IMG/VR virus record: IMGVR_UViG_3300037086_000360 | Coordinates: 1 to 64,000 of that record | Strand: one strand, 5' to 3' | Source: a virus | DNA: 64,000 nucleotides | Shown here: positions 1 to 7,310 of the stretch, one piece after another | Numbering within the stretch: the first letter of the stretch is position 1 | How the letters are laid out: every line of letters begins with the position of its first letter | Position numbers and translations under genes: made by a program | The notes under the pieces: model-generated | What the model was told of the DNA's origin: nothing | Database searches by the model: none | Seen by the model: the letters and a program-made list of their open reading frames with translations, nothing else

Positions 1-36
1 TTAAAATACATTTTGGTAAAAAAAAGGTAATCATTT

Positions 37-1125
37 ATGCCAATTTATCCCCAAGAAGTTATCATCGAATATATTTCAAAATACATTACCACTGATTTCA
101 AAGTCTCATCACATGATGATTGGATTAATATCAAATCTGTCTTTGCTGGTGGGCATAGACACACAATGGGGTTTAGTCCTTCTAGAAACCAAGTTAATGA
201 TTTCAAGACCGGTTCTTGGACTATTGTTCAGTTTATAGCAGAGTATCAAAATATTTCTGAAGAACAAGCAAATAATATCTTGATGAAGATTTTTATGAGA
301 CTTAGAAAGGGTCAATTAAAGTTCAGCGCACCAAGCCAAAAGGCAATTGAACCAGTTGATCTTTCAGAGATTACTCTCGTTCCACCAACAAAATATTTTA
401 CTCCAGATGTCGTTAGAAATAAAGTTGGAAGTCGAGCTTTTAGATATCTTATTCATAGAGAAATTGGACCTCAACATATCAAAAAGTTCAACTTAATGTT
501 TTCTGATGAAGAAAATTGTTGGATTTGTGGTGGAATTGGAACTATAAATGAAGAGACTTGTGAAAATTGCAGTGGACGCGGAAAAAATCCATATTACAAT
601 TACATTATAATCCCTACATATGAGAATGGAAAATTGGTCTATTATCAGGGAAGAAATCTAGACAAAGAATCGGATTTCAGATATAGAAATCCAAGAATTC
701 CAAGACTTCAAGTCGTGTATTTTTATGATCTATTAAAAGAAAATGATTCGATTTACATAGCAGAGGGCCCATTTGATGCTATGACCATGATCAATTATAG
801 TGCTACTTGTCTGATGGGCAATAGAATGTCGGACCCTCAAATCTTAAAGATCTTGAGGAAGCATCCGAAAGAAATTATATTTGTCCCAGACTACGACGAG
901 ACTCCAGAAAAAAGAGAAGCGATGAATAAGTCATTGAGGAAAAACATTGACAGGATTCAATACTTGAATTCGAATGGAGTCAGAATAGGAGTTTATAGGT
1001 GGTATCAGAAATATAAGGGCAGTAAGGACGTTAGTGAAGCTCAAGTAAAAGGGGTTGATCGAGATCTCGTCAAATATGTCGATACATTCAAAGAAAAAGC
1101 ATTAGAAAAATTGGGGGCTTCATGA
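37..1125 (+). CDS. DnaG-type DNA primase (TOPRIM)
   Basis: This 362-residue protein probably makes RNA primers for the phage replisome. A TOPRIM core is visible: the glutamate motif IAEGPFDAM near residue 245 and the metal-binding motif FVPDYDE near residue 287. The N-terminal 80 residues follow the pattern of the DnaG zinc-binding domain (MGFSPSRN, then a Gly/Trp turn and a helix) but lack its cysteines. A separate zinc module of two CxxCxGxG-like knuckles (CWICGGIG, CENCSGRG) sits in the middle near residues 165-188 and resembles the DnaJ cysteine-rich type. It overlaps the helicase gene by ATGA, so primase and helicase are probably translated together. The start follows an AAGGTA ribosome site. 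Confidence 0.85.
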   Translation: MPIYPQEVIIEYISKYITTDFKVSSHDDWINIKSVFAGGHRHTMGFSPSRNQVNDFKTGSWTIVQFIAEYQNISEEQANNILMKIFMRLRKGQLKFSAPSQKAIEPVDLSEITLVPPTKYFTPDVVRNKVGSRAFRYLIHREIGPQHIKKFNLMFSDEENCWICGGIGTINEETCENCSGRGKNPYYNYIIIPTYENGKLVYYQGRNLDKESDFRYRNPRIPRLQVVYFYDLLKENDSIYIAEGPFDAMTMINYSATCLMGNRMSDPQILKILRKHPKEIIFVPDYDETPEKREAMNKSLRKNIDRIQYLNSNGVRIGVYRWYQKYKGSKDVSEAQVKGVDRDLVKYVDTFKEKALEKLGAS

Positions 1126-2474
1126 AAGACAATTTAGAATTAGGAGATCTCGAAATAGACATTTTCAAAATGATGCATCTTGATAGGGCGTTTCTTGTTA
1201 AAATGATTATCAATTTGAAGCCGGAATACTTTGAGAGTACGCTCCTTCAAAAGTTATTCAAAATATACAAAGGGTATTTCGATCGCTATAGCAACACACC
1301 AACTAGAAAAATCACTGATGATTTGTTGATCAAGAGCAACGTGGACAAAACAACCGCTGATGCCTATTTGGATAGGATTTTTGTCAATGCAACTCTTGAT
1401 CCAAAAGAAAGAGATTACCTTGTTGATGAGGTTGTGACTTTTGCTAAACAAGCAAGAATGAAAGAGGCGGTTATGGAGTCTATAGGACTCCTTGAGAAGA
1501 ACGATTTTGCTGGAATTAATGAAAAGGTTCGAAACGCTCTTTTATTCAATCTTGATGTTAATGTTGGATATGATCTTTATGACGTCGATGAAAGATACAG
1601 AAGTCTGAAATTATCTTTGGACAATAGGGTTCCAACTGGATATGCTCAACTTGATAGAGTTTTAGTTGGAGGTTGGGCTAAAAAGGAACTTTATGCAGTT
1701 ATGGGACCTCCAGGAATTGGTAAGTCGGTATTTTTGCCAAACTTTGGTCTTAAAGCTTTATTAAATGGTCTTAATGTAATTCACTATACGTTAGAAATGT
1801 CGGAAGACAGATTGGGCATGAGATATGATGCCTGTGCTTCCAATATAGCAATGAACATGTTGATGAGCTCTCCTGATGAAATCAAGCAAAAATATGAAAC
1901 AATAAAAAAAGTCACCCAAGCTCACTTGAAGATGAAGGAATACCCAACATCGTTGGCTAGCATCCTGGATTTTGAAGCTAACATTGAACAATTTAGACTC
2001 ATGAGCTTCGTTCCAGATATGTTGATCGTAGATTACGGTGACATTATGAGATCTACTCGTAAGACAAATAATCTTTACGAAGAACAAGGTTGGATTTTTA
2101 GAGAACTAAGAGGTCTTGCAGTCAAGACAAATACCATCATTATCACAGCTACTCAATCTAACAGAGATAGTATGGCGGCCGATGGTGGAACGAAAGAAAT
2201 CATTGGAATGAACCAAACTGCAGATTCAATGGAAAAGAACAGAATTCTTGACGCTCTCTTTTCTATCACACAAACACCACAAGAGAAGGATGCTGGAAGG
2301 ATCAATTTGTGGGTTGCCAAAAATAGAAATGGTGAATCTGGAATCTATTGTGAGTTCTTGATCAACTACTCAAACATGCAAATCAAAGAAGTTTCAATGG
2401 GTCAAACTGCTCCTCAGAGCACTTCAGCAAAGGGTGGTAAAGATGATGCTGAGACCGAAGATTCGCTACTCTAG
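1122..2474 (+). CDS. DnaB/gp41-type replicative helicase
   Basis: This 450-residue SF4 (RecA-fold) helicase probably unwinds the fork and works with the upstream primase. Walker A is MGPPGIGKS near residue 195 and Walker B is DMLIVDYGD near residue 305. The later QSNR segment and NRNGESG near residue 405 fit the H3/arginine-finger region of DnaB-like proteins. The N-terminal 150 residues are helical, as in the DnaB N-terminal domain. The start codon overlaps the primase stop. Confidence 0.85.
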   Translation: MKDNLELGDLEIDIFKMMHLDRAFLVKMIINLKPEYFESTLLQKLFKIYKGYFDRYSNTPTRKITDDLLIKSNVDKTTADAYLDRIFVNATLDPKERDYLVDEVVTFAKQARMKEAVMESIGLLEKNDFAGINEKVRNALLFNLDVNVGYDLYDVDERYRSLKLSLDNRVPTGYAQLDRVLVGGWAKKELYAVMGPPGIGKSVFLPNFGLKALLNGLNVIHYTLEMSEDRLGMRYDACASNIAMNMLMSSPDEIKQKYETIKKVTQAHLKMKEYPTSLASILDFEANIEQFRLMSFVPDMLIVDYGDIMRSTRKTNNLYEEQGWIFRELRGLAVKTNTIIITATQSNRDSMAADGGTKEIIGMNQTADSMEKNRILDALFSITQTPQEKDAGRINLWVAKNRNGESGIYCEFLINYSNMQIKEVSMGQTAPQSTSAKGGKDDAETEDSLL

Positions 2475-2721
2475 AGATCAATATGCTAAATTGGTCTTAG
2501 AGCACTTAAGTGATAGACGATGTATTCTATGTAAATATGACACTGGAAATTATGAGAGGATGGACATGGTATATCAAAAAGTATTATTTGAACATTGCAA
2601 TAATTGCATACATATGAGAGGGGCTCCAGCTACCAGAATGAATGCTGATGGGAAGCCTATGCCGGGTCCTTATATTGCCGACAACTTCAAGCCCCTTTAT
2701 GAATGGGAAGATGATGAGTAA
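2443..2721 (+). CDS. small four-cysteine protein with AKxxL motif
   Basis: The protein is about 92 residues. Its start overlaps the end of the helicase gene and follows an AAGGGTGG ribosome site. It carries YAKLVLEHL followed closely by CILC, and a second pair CNNC about 30 residues later, so it probably binds one zinc ion. The AK-x-x-L plus CxxC layout is the first of about 20 occurrences of a motif shared by small proteins of this phage. The biochemical function is not recognised. Confidence 0.6.
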   Translation: MMLRPKIRYSRDQYAKLVLEHLSDRRCILCKYDTGNYERMDMVYQKVLFEHCNNCIHMRGAPATRMNADGKPMPGPYIADNFKPLYEWEDDE

Positions 2722-2731
2722 GGAGTCAAAA

Positions 2732-2911
2732 ATGAAGACATTACAGGTAAATAAGGATTACACGAAGATCTCTATTGCCAAGGATCTTCATGAGTTAGTA
2801 AAAAGGATATGTGATGAGAAGGGTCTTAAAATGTATCATTTTGAAAACAAAGCGGTTGAAAATTACATCAAAGACAATTTTCCAGAGTATCTGAATGGAC
2901 ACAAAGAATAA
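2732..2911 (+). CDS. possible ribbon-helix-helix regulator
   Basis: This 59-residue protein starts at an ATG behind an AAGGAG site; an upstream in-frame ATG inside the preceding gene is less likely. The pattern of a short beta strand (KTLQVN, KISIAK) followed by two helices resembles Arc/MetJ-type ribbon-helix-helix proteins. It lies directly before the replication initiator and could regulate it; that role is inferred. Confidence 0.5.
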   Translation: MKTLQVNKDYTKISIAKDLHELVKRICDEKGLKMYHFENKAVENYIKDNFPEYLNGHKE

Positions 2912-2931
2912 AATTGAAAAGGATATAAAAA

Positions 2932-3714
2932 GTGGGACAAGTAACCATCGTCAATCCTGGCGGGGATTATCATTATATTCAAAATTATGTTCTCCAACTG
3001 ACAGCTGAGAAGAAACTTACTTCAAGTGCCTATTTGCTTTATGGTTTTTATAATAGTGTCGGTGGTTTCAAAAAAATTGAAATGGGATATAAATATATTT
3101 CAAAGAATACTGGTCTCTCAATTGGAGGTATCAGCAAGAGTAACAAACTTTTGGTAAAAGAAGGTCTCATTTCTATTCACGGTAACGGAGTAAATACAAA
3201 TTATAAAATTATATTGACTGATTCTCGTAAGCTACCCAGAAGGCACCTTTCTTCTATAGAAAGAACATCTATAGGTGAAGCTTCACCTAGTGAAAGTAAA
3301 ATAGCTTCACTGAGTGAAAGTCCAGTTTCACCTAGTGAAGGTCGACTTTCACCGGGTGAATCGACATATACAGATAAGAAATATATTTCTAAATATACAA
3401 CAACAGGACGTGGGCTCACTAAGGAACTAGATCTGCTAGTATCTAAGTTCATTGAACACTGGGAAGGAGTCTATAAAACTAAATATATTAAGAGGGATTG
3501 GAATACCCTAGAAGGGTTGGAGCACCCGGCCTCAGTGTTACGTTATATCCCCGTCCTCTGGTCTCTGGATGGAGAAGACAGGTGGATCAAAAACTCCGAC
3601 CATTCTCTTACCATCTTCGCGAAGGAACTAAAGAGCGGGAGACTCCAGGCTTTTTATCCGCAAACCAGGCATTTTCATAAAGAGAAAACAGATAGAGTCA
3701 TGGCAGGGCTATAA
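2932..3714 (+). CDS. replication initiator (lambda O-like), contains origin iterons
   Basis: This 260-residue protein starts with GTG behind AAAAGG. Residues 1-100 look like a winged-helix DNA-binding domain (YKYISKNTGLSIGGISKSNK, then a wing). Residues 115-145 form a Ser/Pro/Glu-rich linker encoded by four palindromic iterons. The C-terminal 100 residues are a separate domain rich in Trp. The arrangement of N-terminal DNA binding, an iteron-encoded linker and a C-terminal domain that would contact helicase machinery is that of phage lambda O. It lies near primase and helicase genes. Assignment rests on architecture, not on clear sequence similarity. Confidence 0.6.
   Translation: MGQVTIVNPGGDYHYIQNYVLQLTAEKKLTSSAYLLYGFYNSVGGFKKIEMGYKYISKNTGLSIGGISKSNKLLVKEGLISIHGNGVNTNYKIILTDSRKLPRRHLSSIERTSIGEASPSESKIASLSESPVSPSEGRLSPGESTYTDKKYISKYTTTGRGLTKELDLLVSKFIEHWEGVYKTKYIKRDWNTLEGLEHPASVLRYIPVLWSLDGEDRWIKNSDHSLTIFAKELKSGRLQAFYPQTRHFHKEKTDRVMAGL
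3273..3402. other. putative origin of replication (iterons plus AT-rich stretch)
   Basis: Four 13-bp palindromes of the form TTCACnnnGTGAA lie at 3282-3294, 3306-3318, 3327-3339 and 3348-3360. Centre spacings are 24, 21 and 21 bp, close to two helical turns. A further GGTGAA half-site precedes the first, making a perfect 16-bp palindrome at 3273-3288. Immediately downstream, 3361-3402 is strongly AT-rich and could be the unwinding element. The block lies inside the initiator gene, as the lambda origin lies inside gene O. Confidence 0.6.
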
Positions 3715-3718
3715 GATT

Positions 3719-3796
3719 ATGAACAAGAAATTTGAAAGATACCAAATGAGACATAAAGATAAAACTACCAGATTTTTTGCTGGAGAAAAGGCATAG
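3719..3796 (+). CDS. possible 25-residue peptide
   Basis: A short, lysine- and arginine-rich reading frame fills the gap between the initiator and the next gene, and its stop overlaps a GCATAGTTTA promoter motif. No clear ribosome-binding site is visible, so this may not be translated. Confidence 0.25.
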   Translation: MNKKFERYQMRHKDKTTRFFAGEKA

Positions 3797-3800
3797 TTTA
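3791..3800 (+). promoter_or_regulatory. putative late promoter GCATAGTTTA
   Basis: This is a copy of the recurring GCATAnTTTA motif, ending 4 bases before the ATG at 3805. The transcript would have little or no leader. Confidence 0.5.
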
Positions 3801-3804
3801 GAAT

Positions 3805-4020
3805 ATGAGAACTGTTCAAATCGGGAACGAGAAAACGAGACTCAAATTCGAAAGACCCGAAACTGCGGAAACCATATCTCTTACATTCACGAACCTTGGA
3901 AAAACCATATCGGGGACCTTTGACCTCGATGAACTAAAGGTTGCTCTGAGATTCATTTTGGAGGATCCAAATGACGTTGACAGAAGATCAGAGAAAGAAA
4001 CTAGGAACCATAGCCATTAA
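3805..4020 (+). CDS. hypothetical 71-residue protein
   Basis: Small acidic/basic beta-rich protein (alternating TISLTF, GTFDL) with no recognised family. It starts right behind a GCATAGTTTA motif, and its 3' end overlaps the next small gene by 50 bases. Confidence 0.5.
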   Translation: MRTVQIGNEKTRLKFERPETAETISLTFTNLGKTISGTFDLDELKVALRFILEDPNDVDRRSEKETRNHSH

Positions 4021-4117
4021 GCTTGGGACAACTATTGAAAAGCTTTTAGAGGGGGCTAGCCCTAGTGATATAATTGAAAAGTATTCAAAGGGAGACATGA
4101 AGATTTTGAACGAGTAG
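3971..4117 (+). CDS. hypothetical 48-residue protein
   Basis: A short gene overlapping its neighbour in another frame. The ATG is preceded by GGAGG at good spacing. The peptide is amphipathic (TIEKLLEGASPSDIIEKYSKG) and ends in GDMKILNE. The function is unknown; the strong ribosome site and regular composition support translation. Confidence 0.5.
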   Translation: MTLTEDQRKKLGTIAIKLGTTIEKLLEGASPSDIIEKYSKGDMKILNE

Positions 4118-4139
4118 AAAGGAGACTCTTGGAGTTGAT

Positions 4140-4168
4140 TTTAGAGTGTTGATGTTCTGTGTTATAAT
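4140..4168 (+). promoter_or_regulatory. sigma70-type promoter TTTAGA-N17-TATAAT
   Basis: TTTAGA at 4140-4145 and TATAAT at 4163-4168 are separated by 17 bases, with TG one base before the -10 (extended -10). It precedes the late sigma factor operon and is one of five similar TTTTAGA promoters in the window. Reading by host RNA polymerase is inferred. Confidence 0.6.
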
Positions 4169-4190
4169 CTATACAGAGGAAGGAGCATGC

Positions 4191-4478
4191 ATGAGCGAAA
4201 ACGAAATTCAGGAGCCTTGGATCCTCGAGATCGACAATGAGGTAGATAGCGTAAGATTCTATCTGATGCTTAAGATCCGGCTTGGAAACGAAAGACGCTA
4301 TGAAGCATACACGAAGGATCTTCAAGCCAAGCTCCGGAAGTTGTATCAAGGAGATGCTGCCTACGCCGAAAAGGTGTATGTTCGCATCATGAATCGAGTT
4401 GCGGCAACCCTGCCCGACAGCTTCTTGGACAACACCCTGCGAGTAAAACATTTGTCGATTGACGGCAAGCCTACATAA
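4191..4478 (+). CDS. hypothetical protein upstream of late sigma factor
   Basis: This 95-residue, mainly helical, charged protein starts at ATG 4191 behind AAGGAGC; an ATG further upstream lies inside the promoter. It is the first gene after the sigma70-type promoter and lies 21 bases before the gp55-like sigma factor. A role in late transcription, such as a co-activator like T4 gp33, is possible from position only. Confidence 0.5.
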   Translation: MSENEIQEPWILEIDNEVDSVRFYLMLKIRLGNERRYEAYTKDLQAKLRKLYQGDAAYAEKVYVRIMNRVAATLPDSFLDNTLRVKHLSIDGKPT

Positions 4479-4499
4479 CACAACAAGGAGGACACTACA

Positions 4500-5129
4500 T
4501 TGAACATTGACAAGAAGGAAATGGCTCACGCTTGGCGCAACCGCAAGGACCCAGCAAAGATGCAGGAGTTTATGGGCTATCTTGAGCAGATGGGATACTA
4601 CATGTGCAAGAAGTTTGGCATCCACACGTACTTCAGGGATGAATACGTCCAGGAGGCCGTGATCACCGCCATCAAGGCGATGAGGAAATATCGCGCTACT
4701 CAGTCCAACCCATTCTCCTACTTCTACAAGGTCATCTATACGGCCTTCACGTACCTCATGAGGCGTGAGAAGCAGAAGAGGGATAAGGCTCCAAACGTCT
4801 GTTCCTACGACGTTATCGCTGCCTCTGTGGGCGACGATTTTGACATTCCTATGGAGAACGGCGAAAACTATGTCTCCATTGATGGCAAGCCGTATCTGAA
4901 GGATGTGGCCATCAGGGCAGCCCAGGAAGCTCAGAGAATCGCCAAGACGGTTCTCCAGCTTGGTGCCAACAGCATCGCCGCCGAGCATATGCTCAAAGAC
5001 GTTGATGATGAACTCACGATGAAAGCCATCAATGTCATTCTCGAAAAAAAGGCTGGCAGGAAGCGCAGGTCTCAGGCAAAGGCCTTGACCAAGAAGACTG
5101 CTGCCCTCAAGCAGAGGGGTAAGCGATGA
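4500..5129 (+). CDS. gp55-like RNA polymerase sigma factor for late transcription
   Basis: This 209-residue protein resembles T4 gp55, which redirects host RNA polymerase to late promoters. A helical region-2-like core is visible: YVQEAVITAIKAMRKY, then NPFSYFYKVIYTAFTYLMRR, then a basic stretch (EKQKRDKA). The C-terminal 40 residues are very basic. Translation probably starts at TTG 4500 with AAGGAGG eight bases upstream. It overlaps the next gene by ATGA. It is the natural reader of the GCATAnTTTA motifs seen throughout the window. The gene is visibly richer in G+C than its surroundings. Confidence 0.7.
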   Translation: MNIDKKEMAHAWRNRKDPAKMQEFMGYLEQMGYYMCKKFGIHTYFRDEYVQEAVITAIKAMRKYRATQSNPFSYFYKVIYTAFTYLMRREKQKRDKAPNVCSYDVIAASVGDDFDIPMENGENYVSIDGKPYLKDVAIRAAQEAQRIAKTVLQLGANSIAAEHMLKDVDDELTMKAINVILEKKAGRKRRSQAKALTKKTAALKQRGKR

Positions 5130-5419
5130 GGCTGAGAAAGTTTGATTACAAGAAAGAATCCACTGGAGAGGCGAGCACCCGCGAGGTGCTCGTCCTCCAA
5201 GAGAGTAAAGAGCTTGTTGAAGGCATAGACCTTGGCAAGCTTGATGGTTGGGAGCGAAAGTCTCTCATGGCCATTCAAGAAGAGTATGAAAAAAAGATGA
5301 AGCCTTTCATCAAGGCATATCGTCGCTTCAAAAAGGAGAATGTAACTGCTTATGAAGAAATCACTGATGACGCTGGAAGCCTGGTGCAGAGGGCCGGACT
5401 GTCGGAAACATCCAAGTAG
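5126..5419 (+). CDS. conserved-looking phage protein coupled to the sigma factor
   Basis: This 97-residue protein has an N-terminal beta segment (TREVLVLQESKEL, then GIDLGKLDGWE) and a C-terminal helix (MKPFIKAYRRFKKENV). Its start overlaps the sigma factor stop, so translation is probably coupled. The family is not identified; a late-transcription accessory is possible by context. Confidence 0.5.
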   Translation: MRLRKFDYKKESTGEASTREVLVLQESKELVEGIDLGKLDGWERKSLMAIQEEYEKKMKPFIKAYRRFKKENVTAYEEITDDAGSLVQRAGLSETSK

Positions 5420-5438
5420 AAAAATTTTCAAGCATCGA

Positions 5439-5462
5439 GCAGCTATGAGCTGCCTTTCTTGT
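5439..5462 (+). terminator. weak intrinsic terminator
   Basis: A 6-bp stem GCAGCT/AGCTGC with an ATG loop is followed by a pyrimidine-rich tail. It would end the late sigma factor operon. The stem is short, so termination may be partial. Confidence 0.35.
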
Positions 5463-5510
5463 AAAAAGTTCGTACAAAAGGATTTATATCTTCCTCCCCC
5501 AACAAAATAA

Positions 5511-6581
5511 ATGAAAAAAGCCTACATTGTAGGCGGCGGGATTGCTGGATGTTCCGCCGCCTCATTCTTGAAAAATGATTTTAATGTTGTTCTATTTGAA
5601 AAAGAACAAGTGTTAGGAGGCCTTAGTCGCACCCAATTCAACATTGAAAACATTCCTTACCAAAATGGAGCCCATATCCTTCATACTAATGATCAGTGGG
5701 TTCTAGACCTATTCAGAACAGGTTGCAAGATGGAATCCACTGAATATTCCGTTGCAATAAATCCACTTTTTGATTTTAGATACTATTCCTACCCATTCAC
5801 AAAACAAGCTATTGACATAATGCCCTGGCATTGGAAAGAAGCTATTAAGCTCGATATGGAAAAGGCCGATGGGAAGCATGCCGATAACATGAGGGATCTT
5901 CTCGTAAATCACTATGGTCAAACAGTGTTCGATATTTTCTACGTCAATCTTTTTAAGAAATGGTTTGGTGTTGAAGCTCATAAAATTAATGTTGTGGATT
6001 GGTTTAGAAAACAAATGAGAGACGTCGATTCTTCAACATTCCGCCATGATCAGTATTTCAAAGAGAAAATTATAGCGTTCCCAATCAATGAAGGATACAA
6101 TAATCTCTTTGAAGTTCTTACTAGTGGAGTGGATGTTCAGTTTGGAGTTGAGGCCTCTCTTTCATTCATACCAAAAGATGGAGTAATAGTTTGCACCTCT
6201 CGACCTGATAATTTTGTTGAATATAAAAACTCTCTCGAATATGTAGGAGTGACATTTGACATTGACTCAACAGAGTATGCCAATAATAAACCAGATTCAG
6301 TGATTTTTCCAAACTACACTCCATTCCTTTCAATGACTCAATTTGGAAGATACTTTCCAAATTTTCAAAAATCTATTCTCGTAAAAGAATATCCAGACGG
6401 AAAGGAACTGGCATATCCTGTTCCAACAAAAAGAAACTACAAGATCTTTGAAGAAATTCAAAACGAATTTCCAAACATTTATTTTATTGGAAGACAAGGC
6501 TCATATCAATTTTTAGATATGGCCGATTGTATAAAACAGGCAGCTATTATTGCTGCCGAAATCAAACAGAAGGAGGGTTAA
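5511..6581 (+). CDS. glf: UDP-galactopyranose mutase
   Basis: This 356-residue flavoenzyme converts UDP-galactopyranose to UDP-galactofuranose. The FAD-binding Rossmann motif VGGGIAGCSAA is at residues 8-18, followed by the acidic FEKEQVLGGLSR turn and NGAHILHT, typical of Glf. The C-terminal FIGRQGSYQFLDM fits the conserved end of the family. Length is close to the usual 365-390 residues. With the sugar dehydrogenase, epimerases and glycosyltransferase downstream it could supply a sugar donor for DNA or surface glycosylation. Confidence 0.85.
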   Translation: MKKAYIVGGGIAGCSAASFLKNDFNVVLFEKEQVLGGLSRTQFNIENIPYQNGAHILHTNDQWVLDLFRTGCKMESTEYSVAINPLFDFRYYSYPFTKQAIDIMPWHWKEAIKLDMEKADGKHADNMRDLLVNHYGQTVFDIFYVNLFKKWFGVEAHKINVVDWFRKQMRDVDSSTFRHDQYFKEKIIAFPINEGYNNLFEVLTSGVDVQFGVEASLSFIPKDGVIVCTSRPDNFVEYKNSLEYVGVTFDIDSTEYANNKPDSVIFPNYTPFLSMTQFGRYFPNFQKSILVKEYPDGKELAYPVPTKRNYKIFEEIQNEFPNIYFIGRQGSYQFLDMADCIKQAAIIAAEIKQKEG

Positions 6582-6589
6582 AAACCCCA

Positions 6590-6811
6590 ATGGCCGCAAT
6601 GACCCCAGATCCCTTTTTCACAGTGAACAACAGAATCAAGAAGCTCGAAGAAAGATGTGATACATATGAAAGAGTAATCCATACCCTAACAGTTGAATTC
6701 AATCAATTGAAGAACGAAGCTGGTCTTGCTAGAAAGAAGACCAAGGCAGATCTCCAATCTATTAGTGACAAGGTAAATGGTGTGATGACTCGATTTGCTT
6801 CCAAGACTTAA
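6590..6811 (+). CDS. small coiled-coil protein
   Basis: This 73-residue protein starts with ATG behind GGAGG. Most of it is a heptad-like helix (NNRIKKLEERCDTYERVIH and on), indicating a coiled coil. The function is unknown. Confidence 0.5.
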   Translation: MAAMTPDPFFTVNNRIKKLEERCDTYERVIHTLTVEFNQLKNEAGLARKKTKADLQSISDKVNGVMTRFASKT

Positions 6812-6821
6812 GCATATTTTA
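6812..6821 (+). promoter_or_regulatory. putative late promoter GCATATTTTA
   Basis: Copy of the recurring motif directly after a stop codon, 24 bases before the GTG at 6836. The expected transcript would begin just before the GGAGG ribosome site. Confidence 0.55.
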
Positions 6822-6835
6822 TTTCGGAGGAGCAA

Positions 6836-7036
6836 GTGACAAAGAGAAAGGTTCCCAAGAAGGAAGCATCTGAAGCAATTCAGAAGAGTCTTGACCATCT
6901 TCTCTTCTTCGAGGGCCTTAAAAGTCTGAGAAAGATCGAGGATCCAGACTTGAAGCATTTGGCTGGTAAGGCTCTCGAGAACATTTGGCTTTCTCTTCCA
7001 GTGGAGGATGATGTAGTGCCATTCGATGACAAATAA
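6836..7036 (+). CDS. hypothetical 66-residue protein
   Basis: It starts with GTG behind GGAGG at 5 bases. The basic N-terminus (TKRKVPKKEA) is followed by helices and an acidic end (VEDDVVPFDDK). No family is recognised. It overlaps the next gene by 11 bases. Confidence 0.5.
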   Translation: MTKRKVPKKEASEAIQKSLDHLLFFEGLKSLRKIEDPDLKHLAGKALENIWLSLPVEDDVVPFDDK

Positions 7037-7310
7037 AATTTGGGTGCTGGGACCAGCTAAGGCTGGAAAAACAACGTTCATACAAAAAATGTATGACTCC
7101 AAGTTTCTCTTAGAGAATGGCTTAGTCCAAGAATGTCATGAAATGAAGCCTCCTAATAATCCTGCCCATGTGTATATCATACTTCCTCCATATGAGGAGC
7201 TCAAGAAAAGAAGAGATGATGATCCAAAAACGGACTATGAGGCCTGGCTTAATTTTTTCATGAACTATTCTAGAATAGAAAGAAATACTACACTGGTATA
7301 TACGTATTGA
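7026..7310 (+). CDS. small P-loop NTPase-like protein
   Basis: This 94-residue protein has a Walker A motif GPAKAGKTTF at residues 9-18 and an arginine-rich segment (LKKRRDDDP) as in small kinases. It is much shorter than a full nucleoside or guanylate kinase, so it may be a minimal or reduced domain. It is translationally coupled (TTGA overlap) to the degenerate radical-SAM-like protein downstream. Confidence 0.5.
   Translation: MTNKIWVLGPAKAGKTTFIQKMYDSKFLLENGLVQECHEMKPPNNPAHVYIILPPYEELKKRRDDDPKTDYEAWLNFFMNYSRIERNTTLVYTY

Noticed and set aside
3201-3452. Minus-strand frame with Ser/Gly/Glu repeats
   Set aside because: The repeats come from the palindromic iterons, which read similarly on both strands.
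4062-4988. A 308-residue minus-strand open frame
   Set aside because: It is antisense to the gp55-like sigma factor and its upstream gene, both with ribosome sites and recognisable protein features. The long frame reflects the higher GC content there.
6686-7102. A 138-residue minus-strand open frame
   Set aside because: It is antisense to three overlapping + strand genes with good starts; no ribosome site and no recognisable domain.
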